NCBI GenBank assembly: GCA_031273075.1
Contig: JAISSM010000007.1
Span: 1-22,634 of the forward strand
Length of the DNA: 22,634 bases
Source of the DNA: Rickettsiales bacterium
GTDB taxonomy: Bacteria > Pseudomonadota > Alphaproteobacteria > Rs-D84
Direction: 5' to 3'
The translations under genes were made by a program, and so were the position numbers. The stretch's first letter is position 1; each line of letters begins with the position of its first letter. Positions 1 to 7,572 of the stretch are shown here, piece after piece. Under the pieces are notes generated by a model. The model was not told the origin of the DNA, made no database searches, and worked only from the letters and a program-made list of their open reading frames with translations.

Positions 1-199
1 CGGAAATATCATCGACGGGATTATTCTTCAACTCCGGCGAAATAGTCAATTTCCGCAGGTTATATTTTCCGTCCAACTCCACAATGACAAAACCGTTCCC
101 GGCGATCCCTTTAACGGACATTTCGGCAAGCATCTCCTGCGCCGCGGTCACTTTTTCCTGCATTTCGCGCGCCTGTTTCATAAGCGTATCCATGTCCAT
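1..199 (-). CDS. ybaB: YbaB/EbfC family nucleoid-associated protein, partial (C-terminus cut by window edge)
   Basis: Translating the minus strand from the ATG at 197-199 gives MDMDTLMKQAREMQEK followed by VTAAQEMLAEM and then GIAGNGFVIVELDGKY. This is the N-terminal helix and beta pattern of YbaB/EbfC, a small dimeric DNA-binding protein of about 105 residues. About 66 codons are visible before the window ends. A second ATG at 191-193 is possible. The first is preferred because a GGGAG ribosome binding site overlaps the stop of pnp and lies about 6 bases upstream. The gap to pnp is only 10 bases, so the gene is probably co-transcribed and perhaps translationally coupled. In many bacteria ybaB lies next to dnaX and recR, so its place after pnp is less usual. 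The family assignment rests on recall of the sequence pattern; DNA binding is family knowledge. Confidence 0.8.
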   Translation of the reverse strand, partial: MDMDTLMKQAREMQEKVTAAQEMLAEMSVKGIAGNGFVIVELDGKYNLRKLTISPELKNNPVDDIS

Positions 200-209
200 T
201 TCGTTCTCC

Positions 210-2381
210 CTACTTCTTTTTCTCTTCGCCGGTTTTTTGATCTATGCCGACCATCGACAGGCGCGTTTTGCCGCGGTTGTCGCGGCCCATGTATTTGACC
301 CACACATGGTCGCCTTCGTTCAGTTTTGCGTCCGCTATGGTTTTAAGCCTTTCGCCGGTGATCTCCGAAATGTGGACCAAGGACTCGTTTTCCCCCATAA
401 ATTTGACGAAAAGACCGAATTCTTTGACCCCGGAAACCGCGCCCTCGTAAACCGCGCCAACTTCCGGTTCCGCCACGATCGCCTTTATACGGCCGATCGC
501 GTCTTCGGCCTGCTCCTTGCTTACGGCCATTATTTTGACAGAGCCGTCGTCTTCAAGATCTATGGTCGCGCCGGTGTCGCGCACAAGCGCCTGTATCACG
601 CTTCCGCCTTTTCCGATGACTTCGCGGATCTTATCCGGATTGATCTTCATGGTGTAAAGCTGGGGCGCGAACTCGGACAGGGTTTTGCGCGGCGCTTTTA
701 TGGCCTTTCCGATTTTATCCAGGATGTGCATGCGCCCGTCTTTCGCCTGGGCCAGCGCCTTTTCCATAATCTCGAACGTTATCGACGTGATCTTTATATC
801 CATTTGAAGCGCGGTGATTCCCCCGTCGGTCCCGCAGACCTTAAAGTCCATGTCGCCGAGATGGTCTTCGTCCCCGAGAATATCGGTCAAGACGGCAAAG
901 TCTTTGCCCTCCTTGATAAGACCCATGGCGATACCGGCGACCGGTTTTTTGATCGGCACGCCGCCGTCCATCATGGCAAGGGTCGCGCCGCAAGTCGTCG
1001 CCATCGAAGACGATCCGTTGGATTCCAAAATTTCCGACACTATGCGGATCACGTAATCGAATTTTTCGCGTTCCGGCATCATCGGATGGATCGCGCGCCA
1101 GGCAAGATTCCCATGCCCTATTTCGCGCCGTCCGGGGGATCGAAGCATTTTGGCCTCTCCGACGGAATATCCCGGAAAGTTGTAATTCATGATAAAATCC
1201 TGCTCGCGGCTTCCGTCCATGCTTTCGATCGGAAGCGCGTCCTTGCCGCCGCCCAATGTAAGGGATACGAGCGCCTGGGTTTCCCCGCGCGTGAACAGCG
1301 CGCTTCCATGCGCGCGCGGAAGAACGCCCAGCTCGATTTCTATCGGCCGAACGGTTTTGTTGTCGCGTCCGTCTATGCGCGGTTTTCCCGCAAGTATCGC
1401 GCCGCGCATAATGCGCGCGGTCACGCCTTCTATGATCTCGTCGACTTTGGAGGCAAGCGCGCACTCGGTCATTCCGGATTCCGGAAATTCCGCCGCGGCC
1501 TCTTCCCTGGCTTTTTTACGGATCGCCGCAAGGGCGTCAAGCCGTTCAAGTTTTTCTTTTATGCCGAGGGCGGCCTCTATTTCCTTCGCGTATTTTTCTG
1601 AAAACTTTTCGATTTTCGTTTGGATTTCGGATTTTTCGGCCACTTCCCACGCGGGTTTGCCCGCGGCTTTTTTAAGCTCGTTGACGGCGTCTATGACTTT
1701 TTGCTGTTCGTCGAATCCGAATTTGACGGCGCCGAGCGTCGTCTTTTCGTCCAGCTCGCCTATTTCCGATTCCACCATAAGAACGCCGTCTTTCGTCGCC
1801 GCGACGACCAAATCCATCTCGCCCTCTTCGATTTGTTTCGCCGTCGGATTAAGAATGTATTTGCCGTCCATATATCCCACTCGCGCGGCCCCGATCGGCC
1901 CCATGAACGGAATACCTGAGATGGCAAGCGCCGCGCTTGACGCGATCATGGCGATAATATCGGGCTGATTCTTGCGGTCGTACGAGAACACGGTCGCAAT
2001 GATTTGAACCTTGTTCTTAAAACCGTCCGGAAACAGCGGCCGTATCGGCCTGTCGATAAGCCGCGCGGTAAGCGTTTCCGCGGTCGTGGACTTTCCCTCG
2101 CGCCTGTCGCGGCTTCCCGGGATCCGGCCGGAGGACGAAAGTTTTTCCTGATAATCCACCGTAAGGGGGAAGAAATCCTGACCCTCGACCGCCGTCTTTT
2201 CGCCGACGACCGTCGCCAAAACCATAGTTCCGCCCATCGTCGCCATAACGCTTCCGGTCGCCTGCTTCGCAAAGCGCCCGGTTTCGAGGATCAGCTTATC
2301 GCCGCCGTATTCGACCGAAACGCTCACCGGATGGTTAAGCGCACCTTTTTCTTTTTTGTCTTTAACTAAACCAAATAACAT
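210..2381 (-). CDS. pnp: Polyribonucleotide nucleotidyltransferase (PNPase)
   Basis: This 723-residue protein is full length for the family. PNPase degrades RNA from the 3' end by phosphorolysis and is a core part of the RNA degradosome. Two RNase PH-like domains are visible (about 15-150 and 335-550) separated by a helical linker. The second carries the catalytic pattern LGDEDHLGDMDFKV, with Asp504 and Asp510 matching the paired catalytic aspartates of the E. coli enzyme. A KH domain follows (IREVIGKGGSVIQAL, about 586-599), then an S1 domain (GAVYEGAVSGVKEFGLFVKF, about 642-661) and a short lysine-rich end. The ATG is supported by an AAGGAG about 7 bases upstream. It follows rpsO after a 171-base leader, the classical rpsO-pnp arrangement, and leads directly into ybaB. 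PNPase autoregulates its own leader in E. coli; here that is only suggested by the structured leader. Confidence 0.98.
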   Translation of the reverse strand: MLFGLVKDKKEKGALNHPVSVSVEYGGDKLILETGRFAKQATGSVMATMGGTMVLATVVGEKTAVEGQDFFPLTVDYQEKLSSSGRIPGSRDRREGKSTTAETLTARLIDRPIRPLFPDGFKNKVQIIATVFSYDRKNQPDIIAMIASSAALAISGIPFMGPIGAARVGYMDGKYILNPTAKQIEEGEMDLVVAATKDGVLMVESEIGELDEKTTLGAVKFGFDEQQKVIDAVNELKKAAGKPAWEVAEKSEIQTKIEKFSEKYAKEIEAALGIKEKLERLDALAAIRKKAREEAAAEFPESGMTECALASKVDEIIEGVTARIMRGAILAGKPRIDGRDNKTVRPIEIELGVLPRAHGSALFTRGETQALVSLTLGGGKDALPIESMDGSREQDFIMNYNFPGYSVGEAKMLRSPGRREIGHGNLAWRAIHPMMPEREKFDYVIRIVSEILESNGSSSMATTCGATLAMMDGGVPIKKPVAGIAMGLIKEGKDFAVLTDILGDEDHLGDMDFKVCGTDGGITALQMDIKITSITFEIMEKALAQAKDGRMHILDKIGKAIKAPRKTLSEFAPQLYTMKINPDKIREVIGKGGSVIQALVRDTGATIDLEDDGSVKIMAVSKEQAEDAIGRIKAIVAEPEVGAVYEGAVSGVKEFGLFVKFMGENESLVHISEITGERLKTIADAKLNEGDHVWVKYMGRDNRGKTRLSMVGIDQKTGEEKKK

Positions 2382-2552
2382 TTTTTACTCCTTATTAATG
2401 CGTGTTTATAACTCTGTTCGGCCGGAGTAAAAATCATTCGTCCTAATGTTCCGGAACAAACTCTGTCGAAACATTAAAAGGAATAATCTTTTACCCACGA
2501 CGAACGTCTTCGCGGAGGGTCCGAAGACCGCCGCGTTTCGGGACCGAAGCCC
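2382..2552 (-). promoter_or_regulatory. rpsO-pnp intercistronic leader with structured RNA
   Basis: This is the only sizeable gap in the mreB-to-ybaB block. Read as RNA it starts with two UUCG-loop hairpins just after rpsO (2540-2553 and 2518-2529). A further stem can form between 2445-2450 and 2470-2475, with a perfect 12-base dyad TGTTCCGGAACA at 2447-2458. It ends with the strong AAGGAG of pnp. In E. coli this interval holds a pnp promoter and the RNase III/PNPase autoregulatory hairpin. I see hairpins in the matching place but no convincing promoter and no run of U after a stem, so full termination here is unlikely. Confidence 0.45.
2518..2529 (-). other. UUCG tetraloop hairpin in rpsO-pnp leader
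   Basis: On the minus strand the RNA reads GGUC-UUCG-GACC, a four-pair stem closed by the very stable cUUCGg tetraloop. Flanking GCGG and CCGC can lengthen the stem. There is no U tract, so it looks more like a processing or stabilising hairpin than an intrinsic terminator. Confidence 0.5.
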
Positions 2553-2553
2553 C
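2540..2553 (-). other. UUCG tetraloop hairpin at the rpsO stop
   Basis: On the minus strand the RNA reads GGGGC-UUCG-GUCCC and starts at the last base of rpsO. It is the first of two UUCG hairpins and could protect the 3' end of upstream mRNA from exonucleases. Like the other, it lacks a U tract. Confidence 0.45.
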
Positions 2554-2825
2554 TATTTCCGAAGGCCTAATTTTTTGATAAGGTCCCCGTATCTTTTAGA
2601 ATCTTTCCTTATCAGATAAGCCAACAATTTCTTGCGGCGATTAACCATCAAGAGAAGCCCGCGTTTCGAGTGCGCGTCCTTTTTGTTGTTTTTTATATGT
2701 TCGGTAAGATTCCGAATGCGTTCGGTCAAAACCGCGACCTGCGATTCCACCGACCCGCCGTTGTCCTTATCGCCGACCTTAAAGTCCGCGACAAGCGCCG
2801 CTTTTTTTACTTTTTCAATCGACAT
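2553..2825 (-). CDS. rpsO: 30S ribosomal protein S15
   Basis: This 90-residue protein is close to the usual 89. S15 binds the three-way junction of 16S rRNA early in small-subunit assembly. Characteristic segments are GSVESQVAVLTERIRNLTEH, HSKRGLLLMVNRRKKLLAYL and the end RYGDLIKKLGLRK. The start ATG lies inside the 3' end of truB, giving an 11-base out-of-frame overlap. An AAAGGA sequence about 8 bases upstream, also within truB, serves as ribosome binding site. The order truB-rpsO-pnp is a long-conserved neighbourhood. In E. coli S15 represses its own translation, but no matching pseudoknot was identified here. Confidence 0.97.
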   Translation of the reverse strand: MSIEKVKKAALVADFKVGDKDNGGSVESQVAVLTERIRNLTEHIKNNKKDAHSKRGLLLMVNRRKKLLAYLIRKDSKRYGDLIKKLGLRK

Positions 2826-3729
2826 TTACGATCCTTTTCGGTTTAAGGACGCCGCTTTCTACTTTTCCGATACCGATGAACTTTCGCTCATAGACCCGGA
2901 CAAGCCCGTCTTCCATTTTCAAAGGGACAAAGCCCCCGTTTGAAAACTTCAAGGCATCCTTGGTTTCCAACTTTGCGACCGGAATGTCGTCCAGTCCAAG
3001 GTCAAGCGGCAGAAGATATTTCTCGACCGCGCCGCCATTATTATACATATTTTCCAGAAAATCAAGGGGAACGGCGTTTTCTATGTCAAAGCCGTTGGAT
3101 TTGGTGCGGCGGATCATCGAACACGTCGCCACGGTACCGAGCGCTTTTGCGATATCGGAGGTCAGCGCGCGTATATAAGTCCCCGCGCCGCAACCGACTT
3201 TGAAAACACCTTCGTTGAAGGAAAGATCGAATATGGAGATTCTTTTAGGTTTCAGCCCAAGAATCGCGTATTCTATTTTGCCGGCCCGCGCCAATTTATA
3301 GGCCGGAACGCCTTTGATTTTTTTGGCCGAGAAGACCGGCGGGATCTGATCCATTTCGCCGATGAATTTCGGAATGATTTTTACGATCTCGTCTTCCGTC
3401 GGAATTTTTCCGCCCCGCTCCAATACGTTTACGTTCCCGGTTATGTCGCCGGTGTCGGTTTGAACGCCCCATTCGACGGCGAAGAGATATTCCTTGCCGC
3501 ATGCCGCACCCGTTTTCGCAGAGGCCGCAAGTTCCAGATACGGGATCATCTTTGTCGCTTCGCCCAGCGCGATAACGATAATACCCGACGCCATGGGATC
3601 CAAAGTCCCGATATGTCCGAACGTCCTCGCGCCGGAGTCTTCGGACCCGAACATCTTCGCGACGCGGAAGGCCGCCTGCCTCGAAGTGACGCCGCCCGGC
3701 TTGTCCAAAAGTATAAACCCGCTTTTCAT
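2815..3729 (-). CDS. truB: tRNA pseudouridine(55) synthase
   Basis: This is a 304-residue TruB, which makes pseudouridine 55 in the T-loop of tRNAs. The N-terminus SGFILLDKPGGVTSRQA is typical. The catalytic motif GTLDPMASGIIVIALGEATK holds the nucleophilic Asp (about residue 44), and KEYLFAVEWGVQTDTGD follows, another family signature. GCGAGTYIRALTSDIAKALG marks the second half of the active site, and the C-terminus resembles a short PUA-like domain. The ATG at 3727-3729 shares one base with the stop of mutS (TGATG), implying translational coupling. A TTG one codon upstream is open but less likely. Usually truB follows infB and rbfA; here mutS takes that place. Confidence 0.96.
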   Translation of the reverse strand: MKSGFILLDKPGGVTSRQAAFRVAKMFGSEDSGARTFGHIGTLDPMASGIIVIALGEATKMIPYLELAASAKTGAACGKEYLFAVEWGVQTDTGDITGNVNVLERGGKIPTEDEIVKIIPKFIGEMDQIPPVFSAKKIKGVPAYKLARAGKIEYAILGLKPKRISIFDLSFNEGVFKVGCGAGTYIRALTSDIAKALGTVATCSMIRRTKSNGFDIENAVPLDFLENMYNNGGAVEKYLLPLDLGLDDIPVAKLETKDALKFSNGGFVPLKMEDGLVRVYERKFIGIGKVESGVLKPKRIVNVD

Positions 3730-6125
3730 CAAAACAAACTCAGCTGTCCGCTTTCCGCTTCGTCGTCTTCCGTTTCAGTCGTCGATTCGACCCGTTGTTC
3801 CAGTTTTTCCAAAATCTGTTCTGCTCTTTTGACGACGGCGTCCGGCATGCCGGCCATTTTCGCGACGTGGATTCCATAGGACCGATTGGCGACGCCGGGC
3901 GCTATTTTATGAAGGAACACTATTTCGCCGTCCGATTCCGCGACCCGTATCGTAAGATTTTGAACGCCGTCCAGTTTTCTGTCGGTAAGCTCGTGATAAT
4001 GCGTCGCGAACAGACACCGCGCCTTAAGGCGGCTTGTGTGTTCGAGAACCGCTTCGGCGATCGCCATGCCGTCGAACGTCGCAGTGCCGCGTCCGATTTC
4101 GTCGAAAATGATAAAACTTTGCCTCGTTCCCCGGTTGAGTATGTTCGCCGTCTCGACCATTTCGACCATGAACGTCGATTGGCCGGAGGCGAGATTGTCG
4201 CTCGCCCCGACCCGCGAAAACAACTGGTCCGCAATCCCGACGACCGCCTTGTCCGCCGGAACGAACGATCCCAAGTGCGCGAGGATAACGATAAGCGCGT
4301 TCGCGCGAAGATACGTCGATTTGCCCGACATGTTCGGCCCGGTCAAAAGGGCAAGGGCCGCGTTTCCGCCCAGCGCGCAGTCGTTTTTGACGAATTGATT
4401 CTGATGTTCTTTAAGAAACTTTTCAACCACCGGATGCCGCCCCCCGACAACGTTAAAAACCGGTTCTTTTACAATTTCCGGCTTAACCCATCCCCATTCT
4501 TCGGCAACTTCGGCAAGCGCGCAAAGGACGTCGATTTCGGCCAGAAGTTCCGCGGTCTTTATAATGTCGTCGGAATGGGAGCTCAGCTGTTTTATAAGGT
4601 TTGCGATTATCCTTTGCTCTATATCCGCGGCCATGTCATTCGCATTTCGAATCTCCGAATCCAGCTCGGCAAGGCGCGTCGTCGTGAACCTAAGATTATC
4701 GCTCATCGTCTGGCGGTGAATGAATCCGGAATCCTTCGCCATAAACTTATCCGCGTTTTTGGCCGCCACTTCCACAAAGTATCCGATGACATTGTTGAAT
4801 TTTATCTTGACGTTCGCGCCCATAGTTTCGGCATATTCTTTTTGAAGTTTTGCTATCACCGATTTTGAATTCGCCGTTTTGTTCGAGAGCGCGTCCAGTT
4901 CTGGATCATATCCTTTTTTGATAACCCCGCCGTCCCTGAAAAAGGCGGGCATGTTGTCCGAAAGCGCCAAAAACAATTCCGCGGCAAGCCCGTCGAACGC
5001 GTCCATTTCTCCGAATCGCGCCGCCAAATCATCATCCAGGGAGGCGCCCGCGATTTTGAACGACGGAAGGATTTGAAGGAAATTCAGGGCGCATGTCAAA
5101 TCGCGCGGCATGCCGCGGCCGGATGAAAGCCGCGCGAAGGCGCGTCCGATATCCGGCGTTCTCGACAGAAGGCCGGAGAGGTCGCGAAGAACGTTCGGAT
5201 TGTTCAAAAGATGACCGATATGATCCTGCCTTTTAAGGATAACGCCCTCGTCGTTTGAAAGGGCCAAAAGCCATCTTCTGATAAGGCGCGCGCCGGCGGC
5301 AGATTTCGTCATATCGATTATATCAAGCAGCGTGGATCCGCCCGCGTTCAGAGGCGCGTCTATTTCAAGCGATTTCCAACTGTTCGCGTCGATCGAAAGG
5401 CGGGCTTCGAGGCCGCCCAGTTTTTTCGGCGCGCCCAGTTTTATATCCGAATCCTTTTGCGTTTGCCTCAAATACGCGCGAAGCATTTTCTCGGCCAAAG
5501 AATCCCCGCATTCGAAATTGTCATATTGCCGCCGATTCATGCGGGCGCAGTTGAAGGCGGCGCGAATTTGCAAAACGGCCGGAATTTCGGCCTCGTCCTC
5601 GTCGAACAAAACTTCCGCCGCATCCAGGCGGGAAAGATCGTCCAAAAGATCGTCCGATTCCCCGATCAAAAGCTCTCCGGTCGAAATGTCCGCGGCGCAA
5701 ATCCGGTTTCCCGCGACCGCGGCGAGATAATTCGATTTTTTGGGATTCAAAAGCCCGTCGTCGGTCAGGGTCCCGGCGGTCAAAACGCGAACCAATTTCC
5801 GCTCTATATACTTGTGCCCGCGCGCCTTGGCCTCGATTGGCGATTCCATCTGTTCCGAAATCGCGACCGGAATGTTTTGCCTCACAAGCCTTGCGAAATA
5901 GTTGTCCGCCGCGTGCCACGGAATTCCGCACATCGGAATTTCAACGCCGCGCTCGTCCGTTCCGCGGCGCGTCAGCACGAGATCGAGCGCCTTTGAAACT
6001 TTGATCGCGTCGCCGAAAAAACATTCGTAAAAATCCCCAAGGCGAAATAGAAGAACGGCATCGGGGTTCTCCGATTTCATATCTATGTATTGTTGCATTA
6101 TTGGGGTTAATTTATCCCTCTTCAT
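3729..6125 (-). CDS. mutS: DNA mismatch repair protein MutS
   Basis: This 798-residue MutS recognises mismatches and small loops as a dimer and recruits MutL. Residues 27-34 contain the mismatch-reading motif GDFYE, with Phe32 and Glu34 as the residues that contact the mispair. The clamp and lever core follows. The ATPase domain has Walker A GPNMSGKST (596-604), Walker B IIFDEIGRG (about 672-680) and the dimer-interface segment FATHYHEL. At about 55 residues shorter than E. coli MutS, it appears to lack the C-terminal tetramer domain. It ends in GQLSLF, which fits the beta-clamp binding consensus QL(S/D)LF and sits at the very tip. An AAGGGG lies about 10 bases before the ATG. The neighbours xseB and mreB upstream and truB downstream are not its common partners. 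Confidence 0.98.
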   Translation of the reverse strand: MKRDKLTPIMQQYIDMKSENPDAVLLFRLGDFYECFFGDAIKVSKALDLVLTRRGTDERGVEIPMCGIPWHAADNYFARLVRQNIPVAISEQMESPIEAKARGHKYIERKLVRVLTAGTLTDDGLLNPKKSNYLAAVAGNRICAADISTGELLIGESDDLLDDLSRLDAAEVLFDEDEAEIPAVLQIRAAFNCARMNRRQYDNFECGDSLAEKMLRAYLRQTQKDSDIKLGAPKKLGGLEARLSIDANSWKSLEIDAPLNAGGSTLLDIIDMTKSAAGARLIRRWLLALSNDEGVILKRQDHIGHLLNNPNVLRDLSGLLSRTPDIGRAFARLSSGRGMPRDLTCALNFLQILPSFKIAGASLDDDLAARFGEMDAFDGLAAELFLALSDNMPAFFRDGGVIKKGYDPELDALSNKTANSKSVIAKLQKEYAETMGANVKIKFNNVIGYFVEVAAKNADKFMAKDSGFIHRQTMSDNLRFTTTRLAELDSEIRNANDMAADIEQRIIANLIKQLSSHSDDIIKTAELLAEIDVLCALAEVAEEWGWVKPEIVKEPVFNVVGGRHPVVEKFLKEHQNQFVKNDCALGGNAALALLTGPNMSGKSTYLRANALIVILAHLGSFVPADKAVVGIADQLFSRVGASDNLASGQSTFMVEMVETANILNRGTRQSFIIFDEIGRGTATFDGMAIAEAVLEHTSRLKARCLFATHYHELTDRKLDGVQNLTIRVAESDGEIVFLHKIAPGVANRSYGIHVAKMAGMPDAVVKRAEQILEKLEQRVESTTETEDDEAESGQLSLF

Positions 6126-6156
6126 ACGGCGCGAACCCCTTGTTTAGAATTTTTTA

Positions 6157-6363
6157 TTATTTTATTTCCTGAGCGGCGGGGTTCAATTGTTCTATTTTTA
6201 TCTCCGCCTGTTTAAGCATCTGTTCGCAATAGTTTTTAAGTTTCGCCGCCTGTTCGTACGCCGCTATGGAATCTGCAAGCGGAAGCGCGCCGGTTTCCAT
6301 TTTCTTCACCAAATCGGCAAGCTGTTTGTACGCGTCTTCGAAGGAAAGATTTATATCGGCCAT
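6157..6363 (-). CDS. xseB: Exodeoxyribonuclease VII small subunit
   Basis: This 68-residue protein matches the XseB length and pattern: SFEDAYKQLADLVKKMETG followed by LPLADSIAAYEQAAKL and CEQMLKQAEIKIEQL. Several XseB chains assemble on one XseA to form exonuclease VII, which degrades single-stranded DNA. The start is 7 bases after the stop of mreB with only a weak ribosome binding site, so translation may be coupled to mreB. mutS follows after 31 bases. XseB is often encoded beside ispA and dxs; its pairing with mutS here makes a small DNA repair pair. Confidence 0.92.
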   Translation of the reverse strand: MADINLSFEDAYKQLADLVKKMETGALPLADSIAAYEQAAKLKNYCEQMLKQAEIKIEQLNPAAQEIK

Positions 6364-6370
6364 CTTGGAA

Positions 6371-7420
6371 TCAATACATCGTTTGAAGAACCGGCTTCGC
6401 GCCTTCTATGTCGGCAAGCATTTTGCCGCATCCGCGCGCCACGCACGACAACGGCTCGTCCACCAGAAACGCCGGAAGGTTCGTCGCGTTCCGGATGGCA
6501 AGGTCCAATCCGCGAAGCATGGACCCGCCGCCCGTCATCGCGATGCCGAAGTCAACGATATCGGCGGACAATTCCGGCGGCGTAAGCTCAAGCGCCTGCT
6601 TGACCGTGTCGATGATTTTGTTCGTGGTCTGCGAAAGCGCCGCGGCGACCTGGGTCTCCGTGATTACGGTCTCGCGCGGCACGCCGGTAAGAAGATCGCG
6701 GCCCTTGATGGACATCGCCAATTCGTCCTTTTTGTCCTTCGGCGCGATCGCGCATCCGATTTTCTTTTTGATTTCCTCGGCCGTCGTCTCGCCGATAAGA
6801 AGATTCTTGTTTTTGCGGACATAGTCGATTATGTCAAGGTCCATCTGGTCGCCCGCGACGCGGACCGCGTTGGTGTAAACCACTCCGCCCAGCGCCATGA
6901 CCGCGACTTCCGTCGTTCCGCCGCCGATGTCCAGGATCATGGAACCTACCGGCCGGTCGATCGGAAGCCCGGCGCCGACGGCCGCCGCCGTGGATTCCTC
7001 CACAATGTAAACTTTGCGCGCGCCCGCGCTGTCGGCCGCTTCCTGAATGGCGCGGCGTTCGACCTGGGTCGCGCACGACGGCACGCAGATGATGATGATC
7101 GGCGCGGCAAGCGCGAAATTCTTGTGAACCTTGCGAATGAAATACTTGATCATCTCCTCCGCGATTTCAAAGTCCGCTATGACCCCGTCGCGAAGCGGGC
7201 GTATGGCGGAAATGGTTCCCGGCGTGCGCCCAAGCATCTGTTTGGCCTCCACCCCGATCGCCAAAACCTCTTTCCGTCCGAGAAGACGGTTTTCCATGAC
7301 GGCCACGACCGAAGGCTCGTTCAACACGACTCCGTGTCCCGCGACATAGATAAGGGTGTTCGCGGTTCCAAGGTCTATCGCCATATCGCTGGAAAAATAT
7401 TTCATCAGGCTTTTAAGCAT
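6371..7420 (-). CDS. mreB: Rod shape-determining actin MreB
   Basis: This 349-residue bacterial actin organises lateral cell-wall synthesis. The N-terminus MLKSLMKYFSS is an amphipathic membrane-binding helix as in Gram-negative MreB, followed by phosphate loop 1 (AIDLGTANTLIYV). Phosphate loop 2 is SMILDIGGGTTEVAVM and the adenosine motif is AMTGGGSMLRGLD. I place the start at the ATG at 7418-7420. A TTG-initiated extension reaching 7489 is rejected because it would translate the intrinsic terminator and the promoter. mreB heads the block and is transcribed from its own promoter, probably without a leader. It normally precedes mreC, mreD, PBP2 and rodA; here xseB and mutS follow instead. Confidence 0.97.
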   Translation of the reverse strand: MLKSLMKYFSSDMAIDLGTANTLIYVAGHGVVLNEPSVVAVMENRLLGRKEVLAIGVEAKQMLGRTPGTISAIRPLRDGVIADFEIAEEMIKYFIRKVHKNFALAAPIIIICVPSCATQVERRAIQEAADSAGARKVYIVEESTAAAVGAGLPIDRPVGSMILDIGGGTTEVAVMALGGVVYTNAVRVAGDQMDLDIIDYVRKNKNLLIGETTAEEIKKKIGCAIAPKDKKDELAMSIKGRDLLTGVPRETVITETQVAAALSQTTNKIIDTVKQALELTPPELSADIVDFGIAMTGGGSMLRGLDLAIRNATNLPAFLVDEPLSCVARGCGKMLADIEGAKPVLQTMY

Positions 7421-7426
7421 GGTTCC

Positions 7427-7455
7427 AGTATAAAGCAACCGCACGCGGATTGCAA
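7427..7455 (-). promoter_or_regulatory. Promoter of mreB, leaderless type
   Basis: On the minus strand a -35 box TTGCAA (7450-7455) is followed after 17 bases by a -10 box TATACT (7427-7432). Only GGAACC separates the -10 box from the ATG. Transcription would start at or next to the A of the start codon. There is no Shine-Dalgarno. The -35 box is two bases from the upstream terminator. Confidence 0.7.
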
Positions 7456-7457
7456 TA

Positions 7458-7483
7458 AAAAAACCGCCGCAAGGCGGTTTTTT
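7458..7483 (-). terminator. Intrinsic terminator ending the ispG-ispH unit
   Basis: The perfect 11-pair inverted repeat has a five-pair GC core (CCGCC paired with GGCGG), a four-base loop, and A/T runs on both sides. It can act in both directions, but only minus-strand transcription reaches it. It separates ispH from mreB. Confidence 0.9.
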
Positions 7484-7518
7484 AGTCAACAGTCCACAGT
7501 CAACAGTAAACAGTCAAA
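7484..7518. repeat. Heptamer tandem array, five units of AGTCAAC type
   Basis: Five consecutive 7-base units read AGTCAAC, AGTCCAC, AGTCAAC, AGTAAAC and AGTCAAA. The array lies between the terminator and two hairpins downstream of ispH. It is one of several arrays in this window that share the 7-base period but not the unit sequence. Confidence 0.85.
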
Positions 7519-7530
7519 TAGTGTGGGTGG

Positions 7531-7553
7531 GGTGTGTTTCTATGAAACACACC
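7531..7553. repeat. Perfect hairpin next to heptamer array
   Basis: A 10-pair stem GGTGTGTTTC with GAAACACACC encloses a three-base loop TAT. It lacks a T tract on the transcribed strand and so is not a classical terminator. Confidence 0.75.
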
Positions 7554-7572
7554 TTGTTTGCGAAGCAAACAA
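7554..7572. repeat. Perfect hairpin directly after the ispH stop
   Basis: An 8-pair stem TTGTTTGC with GCAAACAA encloses a GAA loop. It directly abuts the ispH stop codon on one side and the hairpin at 7531-7553 on the other, so the two form back-to-back stem-loops at the 3' end of the message. Confidence 0.75.

Noticed and set aside
84..1601. Long plus-strand open frame opposite pnp
   Set aside because: The minus strand encodes an unmistakable PNPase. The plus-strand protein is an arginine- and phenylalanine-rich shadow with no domain or ribosome binding site.
7421..7489. N-terminal extension of mreB from a TTG codon
   Set aside because: It would translate the intrinsic terminator and the promoter. 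The internal ATG at 7420 begins the conserved amphipathic helix.
7531..7572. Hairpin pair read as the main terminator of ispH
   Set aside because: Both stems lack a following U tract on the minus strand. The stem at 7458-7483 is followed by one and is the better terminator.
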